Origin: Gastranaerophilus sp045639085
GTDB taxonomy: Bacteria > Cyanobacteriota > Vampirovibrionia > Gastranaerophilales > Gastranaerophilaceae
NCBI GenBank assembly: GCA_045639085.1
Contig: JAZUCM010000102.1
Coordinates: 1 to 64,000, forward strand
Direction of reading: 5' to 3'
DNA length: 64,000 nt
Shown piece after piece: positions 1-7,375 of this stretch; position 1 is the stretch's first letter, and every line of letters begins with the position of its first letter. A program made the translations under genes and the position numbers. The notes beneath the pieces are model-generated. The model searched no databases. It saw only the letters and a program-made list of their open reading frames with translations, and had not been told where the DNA came from.

Positions 1-50
1 CGTTTTGTAAACCGGTAAGCAAAAAAACGGTTGAGCGTTCAAATAATGGA

Positions 51-67
51 CTGCTCTACCAACTGAG
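51..67 (-). repeat. Inverted copy of a tRNA D-arm
   Basis: These 17 bases are the exact reverse complement of the D-arm of the tRNA-Lys gene at 107-123. The minus strand here reads like the 5' part of a tRNA, but no matching acceptor or anticodon arm is visible and the first D-stem pair is lost. It is either a decayed tRNA fragment or one arm of a 17-bp inverted repeat. Confidence 0.7.
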
Positions 68-96
68 ATAGAATATTGACATAAGAATTTAAATAT

Positions 97-153
<57 letters not shown>

Positions 154-169
<16 letters not shown>

Positions 170-337
170 AAATTTTAAAAAAATCGTCACTTAGGACGAG
201 AACCACCAAGCGAAGCTTGGTCTTTGGTTCGAGCGCGAACGAGCTGAGGCCGGAACATTTTGTAAGGTGAGTAGCACCGAACAAAATGTGAAGTAGCCGT
301 TAAACGCGAGTGAGCAAGACAGTCCCACTGAGCCCAA
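154..337 (+). repeat. Duplicated tRNA-Lys 3' end with a structured insert
   Basis: A 17-bp perfect direct repeat of the tRNA-Lys 3' end (AGTCCCACTGAGCCCAA) lies at 154-170 and again at 321-337. A T-loop-like GGTTCGAG at 226-233 sits ahead of the second copy, so a second T-arm/acceptor remnant appears to be split by about 89 bp (234-322). The insert contains a CATTTTGT/ACAAAATG stem. The layout resembles an attachment-site scar at a tRNA 3' end, but no integrase is nearby. Confidence 0.65.
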
Positions 338-365
338 TTTTTTAAATCAATTTACCCCCAATATT

Positions 366-989
366 ATGAAAATTTTATCTGTAAACGGAATTAAGAATGG
401 TCTAAAAGTTGCAGCGTTGGCAGCTGGTACGTTTGTGTTGCCGAGTGTTGCACTCAAGGCGCAAGGACGTTTTCTCGATAGAGATATTTTTCAACATGAA
501 GAAACTGTTAAACCAAGCGGTGCGAGTAGTAATTTTATCCTTAATACTGCTCCTAGCCCGGAAATAACTATTGCGGGGAAGAAACACAAAGCTACAGTAG
601 TTGTTGATTTAGCAACGAATGTACTCTATCATTACGATGATAAAGGCAATGCTGTTAATGCGTTTTTGGTTGCAAGCGGCAAAAAATCGACGCCTACAGA
701 AAAAGGTATTCGCGCAGTAACACACGTCGAAACGTTTCCTTATAAATCAGCACCGGCATCAAGTAAACGTCGTAAAAAGCCTTATGACTATGGTCCGCGG
801 ATTATCTGTCTGGAAACGGTTGACCCTAAAACAGGCGCTCGCGGTGTGACAGGAGAGTTTATTCACGGAAATAACAATCGAGCAAGTCTAGGTAAATACG
901 CCTCAAAGGGCTGTATTCGAATGGATAACGATGTAATTAAAGCATTAGCTAAGGTTATAAAACGCGGGAACTTTGTTTTAATCAAGTAA
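366..989 (+). CDS. L,D-transpeptidase (YkuD-like), secreted
   Basis: The 207-residue protein has an N-terminal signal-like segment (positive start, hydrophobic stretch, possible cleavage near ALKA) and a C-terminal YkuD domain. The signature HGNNN (His near 167) followed by SKGCIRM (catalytic Cys near 183) is clear. Known members form 3-3 peptidoglycan cross-links or attach proteins to the wall in the periplasm. The ATG at 366 has no obvious Shine-Dalgarno. It converges on sdaAA, with 11 bp between the stop codons. It could also act as a murein carboxypeptidase; the fold assignment is secure, the exact reaction is not. Confidence 0.88.
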   Translation: MKILSVNGIKNGLKVAALAAGTFVLPSVALKAQGRFLDRDIFQHEETVKPSGASSNFILNTAPSPEITIAGKKHKATVVVDLATNVLYHYDDKGNAVNAFLVASGKKSTPTEKGIRAVTHVETFPYKSAPASSKRRKKPYDYGPRIICLETVDPKTGARGVTGEFIHGNNNRASLGKYASKGCIRMDNDVIKALAKVIKRGNFVLIK

Positions 990-1006
990 AAATATCGTGT
1001 TTACTT
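984..1006. terminator. Short convergent hairpin over two stop codons
   Basis: AAGTAAA at 984-990 pairs with TTTACTT at 1000-1006, so the hairpin overlaps the stop codons of both the transpeptidase gene and sdaAA. The stem is AT-rich and short, so it would be a weak bidirectional terminator at best. Confidence 0.35.
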
Positions 1007-1876
1007 TGCGTAAAATTCTTGTTCAAGTTTTAACCCGGTTTTTGTCTTTGCAAGTCCTGCTTGAGAGCTTTCTTTCAGTGATGGTGACATAAGCTGGCCT
1101 GTTTGTTCCAGTGTGTCTATAATTTCGTCCAGTGGGATTTTGGATTGAATTCCGGCTGATGCTAGCTCGTAGGCCGTTACAGCGTGAACCCCAAGGAATG
1201 GGTTGCGTTTTATGCAAGGAACTTCAACCAGCCCGCAAACAGGGTCACAGGTGAGTCCTAGTAAGTTTTTCATCGCGAGTGCAACCGCTGCAAGAATCGT
1301 TTCTGTATTTTCGCCTCGAAGTTGTGAAAGCGCTCCTGCAGCCATCGCGGATGCGACACCGCATTCAGCTTGGCAACCGGCAACGGCTCCTGCAAGTTGG
1401 ACTTTGTTTGAAATTATTCGGCCGATTTCGCCGGCAGTTATAAGCGCGTTAATTTGTTCGTCTTCTGTTGCGTCTGTTTCTTCCGACACGGAGATTAATA
1501 CTGAAGGTACGATTCCGCAAGAACCAGCAGTCGGGCACGCGACGATTTTGCCCATACGCGCGTTTTCTTCAGATGTTGCAAGGGCGTAAGTTGTAATTTT
1601 TTCAAAAATCACACCCAATAGTGACGCTTTTGCTGCGTATTTGTTTTGTAGCTTTTGACAATCGCCGCCACTTAGGCCGCTGTATGAGCTTTCTGATGAT
1701 TTTAAGCCGGTGTTGATGGCATCTTTCATAGCAACAAGATTTAATTTTACGATAGAGCGCAATTTTTCAATTGAAATTTCGTTTTTTAGCGCTTCGTTTT
1801 CTTGGGCAATTTCGTAGATCTTTTTGTTTTCAAGGTCGCAAATTTTTTGCAATTCATCAAATGTATTTATGTTCAA
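1001..1876 (-). CDS. sdaAA: L-serine dehydratase, alpha subunit
   Basis: This 291-residue subunit matches the SDH alpha family of iron-sulfur serine dehydratases, which convert L-serine to pyruvate and ammonia. The conserved cysteine blocks expected to hold the [4Fe-4S] cluster are present (CPTAGSCG, GCQAECG, CDPVCGLVEVPC). Its start overlaps the end of sdaAB by 4 bp, giving translational coupling, and together the two genes form the two-subunit enzyme typical of Gram-positives and many anaerobes. It is the last gene of the leftward run that begins at rpmH. The oxygen-sensitive cluster fits an anaerobic lifestyle (inference). Confidence 0.95.
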   Translation of the reverse strand: MNINTFDELQKICDLENKKIYEIAQENEALKNEISIEKLRSIVKLNLVAMKDAINTGLKSSESSYSGLSGGDCQKLQNKYAAKASLLGVIFEKITTYALATSEENARMGKIVACPTAGSCGIVPSVLISVSEETDATEDEQINALITAGEIGRIISNKVQLAGAVAGCQAECGVASAMAAGALSQLRGENTETILAAVALAMKNLLGLTCDPVCGLVEVPCIKRNPFLGVHAVTAYELASAGIQSKIPLDEIIDTLEQTGQLMSPSLKESSQAGLAKTKTGLKLEQEFYAK

Positions 1877-2541
1877 TTTCCTAGTTTCCTTACATATCTT
1901 ACCATATCAAGATGGTTAATATTTTCAATTTTTCGCATTGCGTGTTCATTCAATTCTCCGTCGATGCAAACGCACATGGAGGCGGTTTCGCCTTTACCGC
2001 TTCGGTCGCAGTGAAGAGATGCGATGTTGACGTCTTCTTCTTGTATTATAGTGCTGACTTTTGAGATAATCCCTTTGACGTCACGGTAAACCAGAAGAAG
2101 GGTGTTGTATTTGCCGGTAAATTTAACTGTAAAATCGTTAATTTTTCGGATTGCGATTTCGCCTGCGCCTATTGATTCGCCGGAAATTCGCATCGTTTTT
2201 TTCCCTTCAAAGATAAAATCAACTGCGTTAGGATGTCGGTTAAAATCGCTGTAATATTCGAATTTGTATTCGATATTTTTTGCAATATCGGAATTGAAAA
2301 TATCTTTAATCCTGACGTCGTCAACTGTAAGCCCTAAAACCCCGGCCAATAAACCTTTATCGGTACCATGACCTTTGCCGGTTTGGGCGTAGGAATTGTA
2401 AAGCTTAAACGTGATTTTTTTGATTGGTTCATCGTAAACATTTTTTGCCAGAAGTCCTAAGCGAACGGCACCTGCCGTGTGTGAACTTGATGGCCCGACC
2501 ATTATTGGTGAAATTATATCTAAAAGTGATGATTGGCGCAT
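1873..2541 (-). CDS. sdaAB: L-serine dehydratase, beta subunit
   Basis: The 222-residue protein starts with the family hallmark MVGPSSSHTAGAVRLG near residue 14 and carries a C-terminal ACT domain (about 145-220), the usual site of serine or other amino-acid sensing. It is the regulatory/structural partner of SdaAA. The ATG is preceded by a strong AGGGGAAAG ribosome site. It lies 40 bp downstream of the hypothetical gene that follows rnpA, so it may be co-transcribed with rpmH-rnpA or have its own promoter in that short gap. Confidence 0.95.
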   Translation of the reverse strand: MRQSSLLDIISPIMVGPSSSHTAGAVRLGLLAKNVYDEPIKKITFKLYNSYAQTGKGHGTDKGLLAGVLGLTVDDVRIKDIFNSDIAKNIEYKFEYYSDFNRHPNAVDFIFEGKKTMRISGESIGAGEIAIRKINDFTVKFTGKYNTLLLVYRDVKGIISKVSTIIQEEDVNIASLHCDRSGKGETASMCVCIDGELNEHAMRKIENINHLDMVRYVRKLGN

Positions 2542-2581
2542 GACTTTCCCCTTTTGTTCATTATATCATATTGGTGAAATT

Positions 2582-3106
2582 TTACCAACTTTTTATTGCG
2601 CTCCAAGCTCGAATTTTGTCCCGTTCATATTTTATCAAGTAATAATCACCGTCTTTTACGTATTCAATAGATGCTTCCATTAAGATTTTTTCTTCGTCTC
2701 CGCTCATGCCCGCAGCTCTGCGTTTTTTGTTGACTTTTTCGCGTTCTTTGGCTTGTTTTTTCTTTAATTTTTGAAGTTTTTTGTCTTCAATTAAGCCTTC
2801 TTCAGAGATATCTTCTTCGATTTTAAAGACCGGAAAGATTGCCAGCGGCTTTTTGGATTGCATAAGAATGAAAAAGTCTTTGAGGTCTGATAATGCAAGC
2901 TCGTAGTGCCCGGGAATTAATACATTTCCGTCTTGGTCTTTTAGCGGATCTGTAAGGATTATTGTGGGGTAGTCGGACTCTTTGAGTGAATATTTGTAGA
3001 TGGAGTTCCCTCCAATGTACGTGGAAAAGTTTTGAGAGGGGCTAACGGCATAGTATCTGAGGCTGTCAAACTTGAACGCGTTGTCTACAAATTGACCTTC
3101 CAGCAT
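2582..3106 (-). CDS. Hypothetical protein in the rnpA operon
   Basis: I do not recognise this 174-residue protein. The N-terminal two thirds looks globular and mixed alpha/beta, and a strongly charged Lys/Glu-rich helical segment lies around residues 110-145. No signal peptide or membrane segment is visible. It starts 2 bp after the rnpA stop with a good GAGGA ribosome site, so it is co-expressed with rpmH and rnpA. In many cyanobacteria and other bacteria this slot is held by a small membrane-targeting gene or yidC; this protein resembles neither. Confidence 0.8.
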   Translation of the reverse strand: MLEGQFVDNAFKFDSLRYYAVSPSQNFSTYIGGNSIYKYSLKESDYPTIILTDPLKDQDGNVLIPGHYELALSDLKDFFILMQSKKPLAIFPVFKIEEDISEEGLIEDKKLQKLKKKQAKEREKVNKKRRAAGMSGDEEKILMEASIEYVKDGDYYLIKYERDKIRAWSAIKSW

Positions 3107-3108
3107 TG

Positions 3109-3462
3109 TTAAATCCTCGCGAGAAGTTCTGAGACGATGTGCTTCATTTCGCGAAATGTTTTGTCAAGAGCGTTTGGAGTTCCGACGAAAACAAGTGAAC
3201 AATATTCTTGAGAAGCGCCAAGAGCGTTTTCTTTTTGAAGCAATCTGTAACTTTCGCGGATAATTCTGCGAAGTCTGTTGCGTCTAACTGCGCGTTTGTG
3301 AGTTTTTTTGCTGACTACAAAACCAACTCTGGTAATCAATGAGGGGTCGCTTTTTTGCGGACCTACAAACAAAGATACTCCGCCCTTGTGGGTGGAGTTC
3401 TTAGATTTATACGCTGCATTAAATGCTCGTCTGCTTTTAAGTCTGTACCTTTTTTTTAACAC
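3109..3462 (-). CDS. rnpA: Ribonuclease P protein component
   Basis: RnpA is the basic protein cofactor of RNase P, which trims tRNA 5' leaders. The RNR signature is clear (KRAVRRNRLRRIIRESYR). The frame stays open to a GTG at 3510, but the extra 16 residues have no ribosome site. The internal GTG at 3462 gives V-LKKRYRLKSRRAF, the normal family N-terminus, a typical 117-residue length, and an AGAGAAA upstream; I prefer it. The gene follows rpmH, the near-universal order. The following gene is a hypothetical rather than yidC. Confidence 0.92.
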   Translation of the reverse strand: MLKKRYRLKSRRAFNAAYKSKNSTHKGGVSLFVGPQKSDPSLITRVGFVVSKKTHKRAVRRNRLRRIIRESYRLLQKENALGASQEYCSLVFVGTPNALDKTFREMKHIVSELLARI

Positions 3463-3521
3463 GAAATTTCTCTGATATTTTCCGCAATACAAAAAAGAGC
3501 CTTTCGGCACTTTTTTGTAAA

Positions 3522-3674
3522 TTATGCACGTTCTTTCGCTGTGATAGCCAACTTGTGACGGCCTCTTGCACGACGTCTGTTCAAAACTTCGCGTCCGCCA
3601 GGGGTTGCCATTCTAGCTCTAAAACCGCTAACCATTTGTCTTTTTCTTTTAGTTCCTTCTAGTGTACGTTTCAT
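3522..3674 (-). CDS. rpmH: Ribosomal protein bL34
   Basis: The 50-residue protein begins MKRTLEGTKRKRQ and carries the conserved GFRARMATPGGREVLNRRRARGR core of bL34, a large-subunit protein. The start at 3674 is fixed by an AAAGGA ribosome site and by family length; the frame continues upstream but the extension is not L34-like. It heads the leftward run rpmH-rnpA-hypothetical-sdaAB-sdaAA and is divergent from proC, so its promoter lies within 3675-3770. No dnaA or clear DnaA-box cluster sits next to it here. Confidence 0.97.
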   Translation of the reverse strand: MKRTLEGTKRKRQMVSGFRARMATPGGREVLNRRRARGRHKLAITAKERA

Positions 3675-3770
3675 TTTTCTTATTTCCTTTGCTAGTTTAA
3701 TCAGATTTATTTTTATGTTATACCAAAGAAAACAAATAGTCAACTAAATAGAAGCATGAGGTTAAATTTT

Positions 3771-4583
3771 ATGAACAAAAAAGTGTTAAAGATTGGATTT
3801 ATCGGTTGCGGAAAGATGGCGGGCTCTATAATTAAGGGGGTAAAGTCATCATGCCTGGGTGGTAATTTTGAAATAATCGGCTCTGAGGTTAATAACGAAA
3901 TAGCCGAACTTGCGTCGTCGAAGTTGGGTGTTGAGGTTTTGTCAGATAATATGGAATTAGCTAAAAGGGTTGATGTGCTTGTTGTTGCGACCAAGCCGAT
4001 GTACGTTTTGAATATTTTGGAAGAAATTAAACCTGTTTTTGATGAAACGAAATTGTTAATTTCTATTGCGGCGGGTGTTTCTACTGAAAAAATTGGTAAA
4101 GTTTTGCCGAAACATCGCATTGTTAGGGTTATGCCAAATACGCCGGCGCTTTTGGGCGTTGGCATGGCGGGTGTTGCCCCGGGTTCATTGGCCAACGAGG
4201 ATGACGTTGATTTTGTACTTGATTTGATGGCATCTGTCGGAAAAAGTATTCAAATAGAAGAAAGACAAATTGACGTATTGACGGCGATTTCCGGCTCCGG
4301 GCCTGCTTTTTTCTATCAAGTGATTGAAGATATGGCGCGTGCAGGGGAAAAACTTGGGTTAGATTATGAAAAATCACTTCTTCTTGCTACGCAAACGGCC
4401 TTAGGTTCGGCTAAAATGGTCGAGAATCGTGGCGAATTAACTGTACAAAACTTGATTGACAACGTTGCAACAAAAGGCGGATGTACGTTTGTCGGAATTC
4501 AAACGATGAAGAGTGAGAATTCTGCCGCAATGTTTGAAAAAGTTATTGCAGATACGACAAAAAAAGCGTCAGAATTAGGCTAA
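3771..4583 (+). CDS. proC: Pyrroline-5-carboxylate reductase
   Basis: ProC reduces pyrroline-5-carboxylate to proline with NAD(P)H, the last step of proline synthesis. The N-terminal Rossmann motif IGFIGCGKMAGSII is clear, followed by the family blocks RVMPNTPALLGVGMAG and the C-terminal SGSGPAFFYQVIEDMARAGEKLG. About 270 residues is the usual size. I place the start at the second ATG (3771) because GAGG lies about 9 nt upstream; an in-frame ATG also exists at 3756. The 3' end overlaps the convergent gshB by 9 bp. Confidence 0.94.
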   Translation: MNKKVLKIGFIGCGKMAGSIIKGVKSSCLGGNFEIIGSEVNNEIAELASSKLGVEVLSDNMELAKRVDVLVVATKPMYVLNILEEIKPVFDETKLLISIAAGVSTEKIGKVLPKHRIVRVMPNTPALLGVGMAGVAPGSLANEDDVDFVLDLMASVGKSIQIEERQIDVLTAISGSGPAFFYQVIEDMARAGEKLGLDYEKSLLLATQTALGSAKMVENRGELTVQNLIDNVATKGGCTFVGIQTMKSENSAAMFEKVIADTTKKASELG

Positions 4584-5519
4584 ATTCAGAATGTAATCAA
4601 CCAGCGTTTCTTCAAGATTTATGTTGAAATGTTGGTTGATTTCTTTTATAAAATAGCATGGACTTGTGACATTTATTTCGATGATTTTTCCGTCTATAAC
4701 GTCCAGTCCGGCCATCGGAATACCTATTTTGTTAAGTTCTTTGGCAATTGGGGCGAAGTTGTTTTTTTCTTCAGGTGTAAGTGACGCACGAATTATATTT
4801 TTATCGCAGTGGTCGTTGAATTTGAAATCGTTTTTGCCGGGTAGCTTTTGTACCGCATAATCTAGCACTTCCCCGCCAAGAAAAAGTACCCGTTTATCGC
4901 CATTAATTGCTTTTTCCAAATATTTTTGAACCATGACCATGCGTGTTGAATTGGCGGTCATTGTGTTGATTATAGCTGTTGTGTTTAAGTCACCTTTTTT
5001 TAGAAGCATTACGCCAGAGCCAAAACACGCGTTCAATGGCTTCAATACCAAGTGTTCGTGTTCGTCTAAAAAGTTCAGAATATCTTTGGGCGAACTGGAA
5101 ACGAGGTTTTGCGGCATTAGATGTCGAAATTTTACCGCGTGAAATTTTTCGTTGAAGTTTCTTATTGCCCGAGGAGAATTTAGGATACGCGTTTTACCTT
5201 CATCGACAAAGTCAAAAACATAAGTCGCGTTGATATAGTCCAAGTCTACCGGCGGATCAGGACGAAACATTACCAGTTGATAGCTTTCAATTTCCTTATG
5301 GATTAAATTTTTTTCATAGAAAATGTTTGAGTCTTTTTCGTAACTTTTACGCGCGTTAACATACGCTACGCCATTTTTGACACCAAGATTATCAATCGTT
5401 GCGATATCAACTTCTGCGCCTTTTTCAAGTAAGCCTTTTATCAGCCAAAAATTCGTCACCAAATTGTTGAATTCAAAATATTTTAATTCAACTCTGTCGA
5501 TTATAAATAAAACTTTCAT
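4575..5519 (-). CDS. gshB: Glutathione synthetase (ATP-grasp)
   Basis: The 314-residue protein matches prokaryotic GshB, which adds glycine to gamma-glutamylcysteine. Visible features are an N-terminal domain (MKVLFIIDRVE), the ATP-grasp lysine block VLKPLNACFGSGVMLL, the GDKRVLFLGGEV strand, and the metal/substrate loop DGKIIEINVTSPC. The start at 5519 has a GAGGA ribosome site; an upstream extension of the frame does not look like GshB. No gshA is in view. Glutathione synthesis is common in cyanobacteria. A related peptide ligase remains possible. Confidence 0.88.
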   Translation of the reverse strand: MKVLFIIDRVELKYFEFNNLVTNFWLIKGLLEKGAEVDIATIDNLGVKNGVAYVNARKSYEKDSNIFYEKNLIHKEIESYQLVMFRPDPPVDLDYINATYVFDFVDEGKTRILNSPRAIRNFNEKFHAVKFRHLMPQNLVSSSPKDILNFLDEHEHLVLKPLNACFGSGVMLLKKGDLNTTAIINTMTANSTRMVMVQKYLEKAINGDKRVLFLGGEVLDYAVQKLPGKNDFKFNDHCDKNIIRASLTPEEKNNFAPIAKELNKIGIPMAGLDVIDGKIIEINVTSPCYFIKEINQHFNINLEETLVDYILNLA

Positions 5520-5583
5520 ATTTGTCCTCGTTTCATTTCTTATTAGAAATCTAAAACGTTTGTCAAACAATAGCCCTAGAAGG

Positions 5584-6240
5584 CTATTGCTTATTTGGAT
5601 CGAGCGCAAAAAGCATTGAATTGTTGTTTTGGAGTAATGCGGCAAATCTTTCCAAATCGGAGTTGATTTCAGGGAAGGTGTTGAAGTGCATCGGTACAAT
5701 TCTTTGTGCGCCAATCCAGTTTGCGGCGATTGCAGCGTGTTCCGCGTCCATAGTGTATTTACCGCCGATAGGTAACATAGCTATTTGTGGGCGATAAAGT
5801 TCTTTAACTGTTTTCATGCCTTCGTGTAAGCAGGTGTCGCCGGCATGATAAATTCTTGCGCCGTCGATATCGAAAAATATTGCAGCTGCGTGTCCGCCAT
5901 AGCGTCCGTCAGGTAAAGAGCTGGAGTGGAAAGCCGGAAGGAAGATTGCACTTCCCCATTCGTGAACAACCCTGCCGCCAAGGTTTACAGGATTAACGTT
6001 GCATCCTTGTTCGCGACAGTAATTTGCAAGTTCAAATACTGCGGTAATGGTCGCATTTTTTTCTTTTGCAATCTCGATTGCTTGACCTATATGATCGCTG
6101 TGGGCATGGGTCAAGAATATATCTGTAATATTGCGTTCATGCCAGTTATATTTATCCGTTGTAATGTACGGGTCTACTAAAACTTGTTTGTCGTTGTGTG
6201 AAAATTCAAATGCGCTGTGGCCTAAATATCTGATATCCAT
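5584..6240 (-). CDS. Metallo-beta-lactamase-fold hydrolase (UPF0173-like)
   Basis: The 218-residue protein begins MDIRYLGHSAFEF, typical of the UPF0173/YtkL group of metal-dependent hydrolases. The metal site THAHSDH near residue 50, the later HAGDT, and MHFNTFPE near the C-terminus supply the His/Asp ligands. The substrate of this group is not established. The start at 6240 has an AAGGAGA ribosome site. It is divergent from ribD across 54 bp, and its 3' end lies about 65 bp from the 5' end of gshB in the same direction. Confidence 0.88.
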   Translation of the reverse strand: MDIRYLGHSAFEFSHNDKQVLVDPYITTDKYNWHERNITDIFLTHAHSDHIGQAIEIAKEKNATITAVFELANYCREQGCNVNPVNLGGRVVHEWGSAIFLPAFHSSSLPDGRYGGHAAAIFFDIDGARIYHAGDTCLHEGMKTVKELYRPQIAMLPIGGKYTMDAEHAAIAANWIGAQRIVPMHFNTFPEINSDLERFAALLQNNNSMLFALDPNKQ

Positions 6241-6258
6241 GATTCTTCTCCTTATTTT

Positions 6259-6288
6259 TTGCAATAATAACATTTTTTGTTGTAAAAT
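6259..6288 (+). promoter_or_regulatory. Predicted leaderless promoter of ribD
   Basis: TTGCAA at 6259-6264, an 18-bp spacer and TAAAAT at 6283-6288 precede the ribD ATG by exactly 6 nt, so transcription would begin at or next to the start codon. No Shine-Dalgarno is present. Confidence 0.45.
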
Positions 6289-6294
6289 TCAATT

Positions 6295-7329
6295 ATGCAA
6301 AGATATATGAACATGTGTATTGAATTGGCGCAAAAAGGGCGTGGGAAAACTTCGCCGAATCCGCTTGTGGGCTGTGTTGTTCTGGGTAGAAACGGTGAAA
6401 TTATTTCGACCGGTTATCATGCCGGTTATGGTCTAAACCATGCTGAGCGTGACGCGTTGTTGAAGTTACAACCGGGACAGGCTTTTGGCGGTACGCTTTT
6501 TGTCAATCTTGAACCTTGTTCGCATTGGGGAAAAACTCCGCCTTGTACAGATTTGATTATCGCTCACGGGTTAAAAAAGGTTGTTATTGGCATGCGTGAT
6601 GTTAATCCTAAAGTTGATGGGGTTGCTAAGCTTCGTGACGCCGGTATTGAAGTTATCGAAGGTGTTATGGATGCTCAATGTCGCGATTTAAACGAGGTTT
6701 TTATTACCAACCAAGTTGAAAAACGGACTTTTGTTGCAATTAAAACGGCTACAACTTTAGATGGTAAAATTGCAACATCCAATGGGTCTTCAAAATGGAT
6801 AACCTCTGCTTGTGCACGTGGAGAAGTGAAGTTGATTCGCGAAAAATACGATGCGATTTTGACTTCTTCAACTACTGTAAAAGCAGATAATCCAACGATG
6901 TTACATTCCAAAAAGATTATTTTAGATAGGAATTTGTCGACAAATTTAAATGCGAAAATTTACTCTCAAGGGCAAATTTTTGTGTTCCACGATGAAAGTT
7001 TGTCACCAATGAGTGTCGAAAATATTACTTTTGTGCCTGCTCCTGTTGTTGATGGTTTGTTGAATATAGAATTTGTACTTGAACGATTATATAAATTGGG
7101 TATTATGAGTGTACTTGTTGAAAGTGGCGGACGTTTAAATGGTGCGTTTTTGCCTTACGCTGATAAAATTTATAACTTTGTTGCGCCTAAAATTCTTGGT
7201 GATAATTCGGGAAAATCATCGTTTGATTTTAGAACTATACAAGATATAAATGACTCTGTGGAGTTTGAGCTTGTTGATGCGGTTAAATTCCTGCCTGATG
7301 TGTTATTAATCCTCAAGAAAAAATCTTAG
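6295..7329 (+). CDS. ribD: Bifunctional riboflavin deaminase/reductase
   Basis: RibD carries out two early steps of riboflavin synthesis: deamination of the pyrimidine and reduction of its ribosyl side chain. The N-terminal deaminase domain (about 1-145) has TSPNPLVGCVV, the HAERDAL zinc/catalytic motif and PCSHWGKTPPC. The C-terminal reductase domain (about 150-344) starts FVAIKTATTLDGKIAT. The length of 344 is normal. No other rib gene is adjacent, so it is a stand-alone gene with its own apparently leaderless promoter. Confidence 0.95.
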   Translation: MQRYMNMCIELAQKGRGKTSPNPLVGCVVLGRNGEIISTGYHAGYGLNHAERDALLKLQPGQAFGGTLFVNLEPCSHWGKTPPCTDLIIAHGLKKVVIGMRDVNPKVDGVAKLRDAGIEVIEGVMDAQCRDLNEVFITNQVEKRTFVAIKTATTLDGKIATSNGSSKWITSACARGEVKLIREKYDAILTSSTTVKADNPTMLHSKKIILDRNLSTNLNAKIYSQGQIFVFHDESLSPMSVENITFVPAPVVDGLLNIEFVLERLYKLGIMSVLVESGGRLNGAFLPYADKIYNFVAPKILGDNSGKSSFDFRTIQDINDSVEFELVDAVKFLPDVLLILKKKS

Positions 7330-7363
7330 ACTTTATTCGGATTTTTTGTGGTTTGTCTGGGGT

Positions 7364-7369
7364 TATAAT
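7364..7369 (+). promoter_or_regulatory. TATAAT box 6 nt before the start codon
   Basis: A perfect TATAAT ends 6 nt before the ATG at 7376, and the box lies inside the upstream open extension of the frame. This argues that the start is 7376 and that the mRNA is leaderless. The -35 region is poor. Confidence 0.5.
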
Positions 7370-7375
7370 CCAGGT

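Noticed and set aside
3675..3770. Replication origin next to rpmH
   Set aside because: No DnaA-box cluster or dnaA gene is visible in the short rpmH-proC gap.
3740..4195. 151-residue minus-strand frame opposite proC
   Set aside because: Lies wholly antisense to proC, which has clear motifs; no ribosome site or family resemblance.
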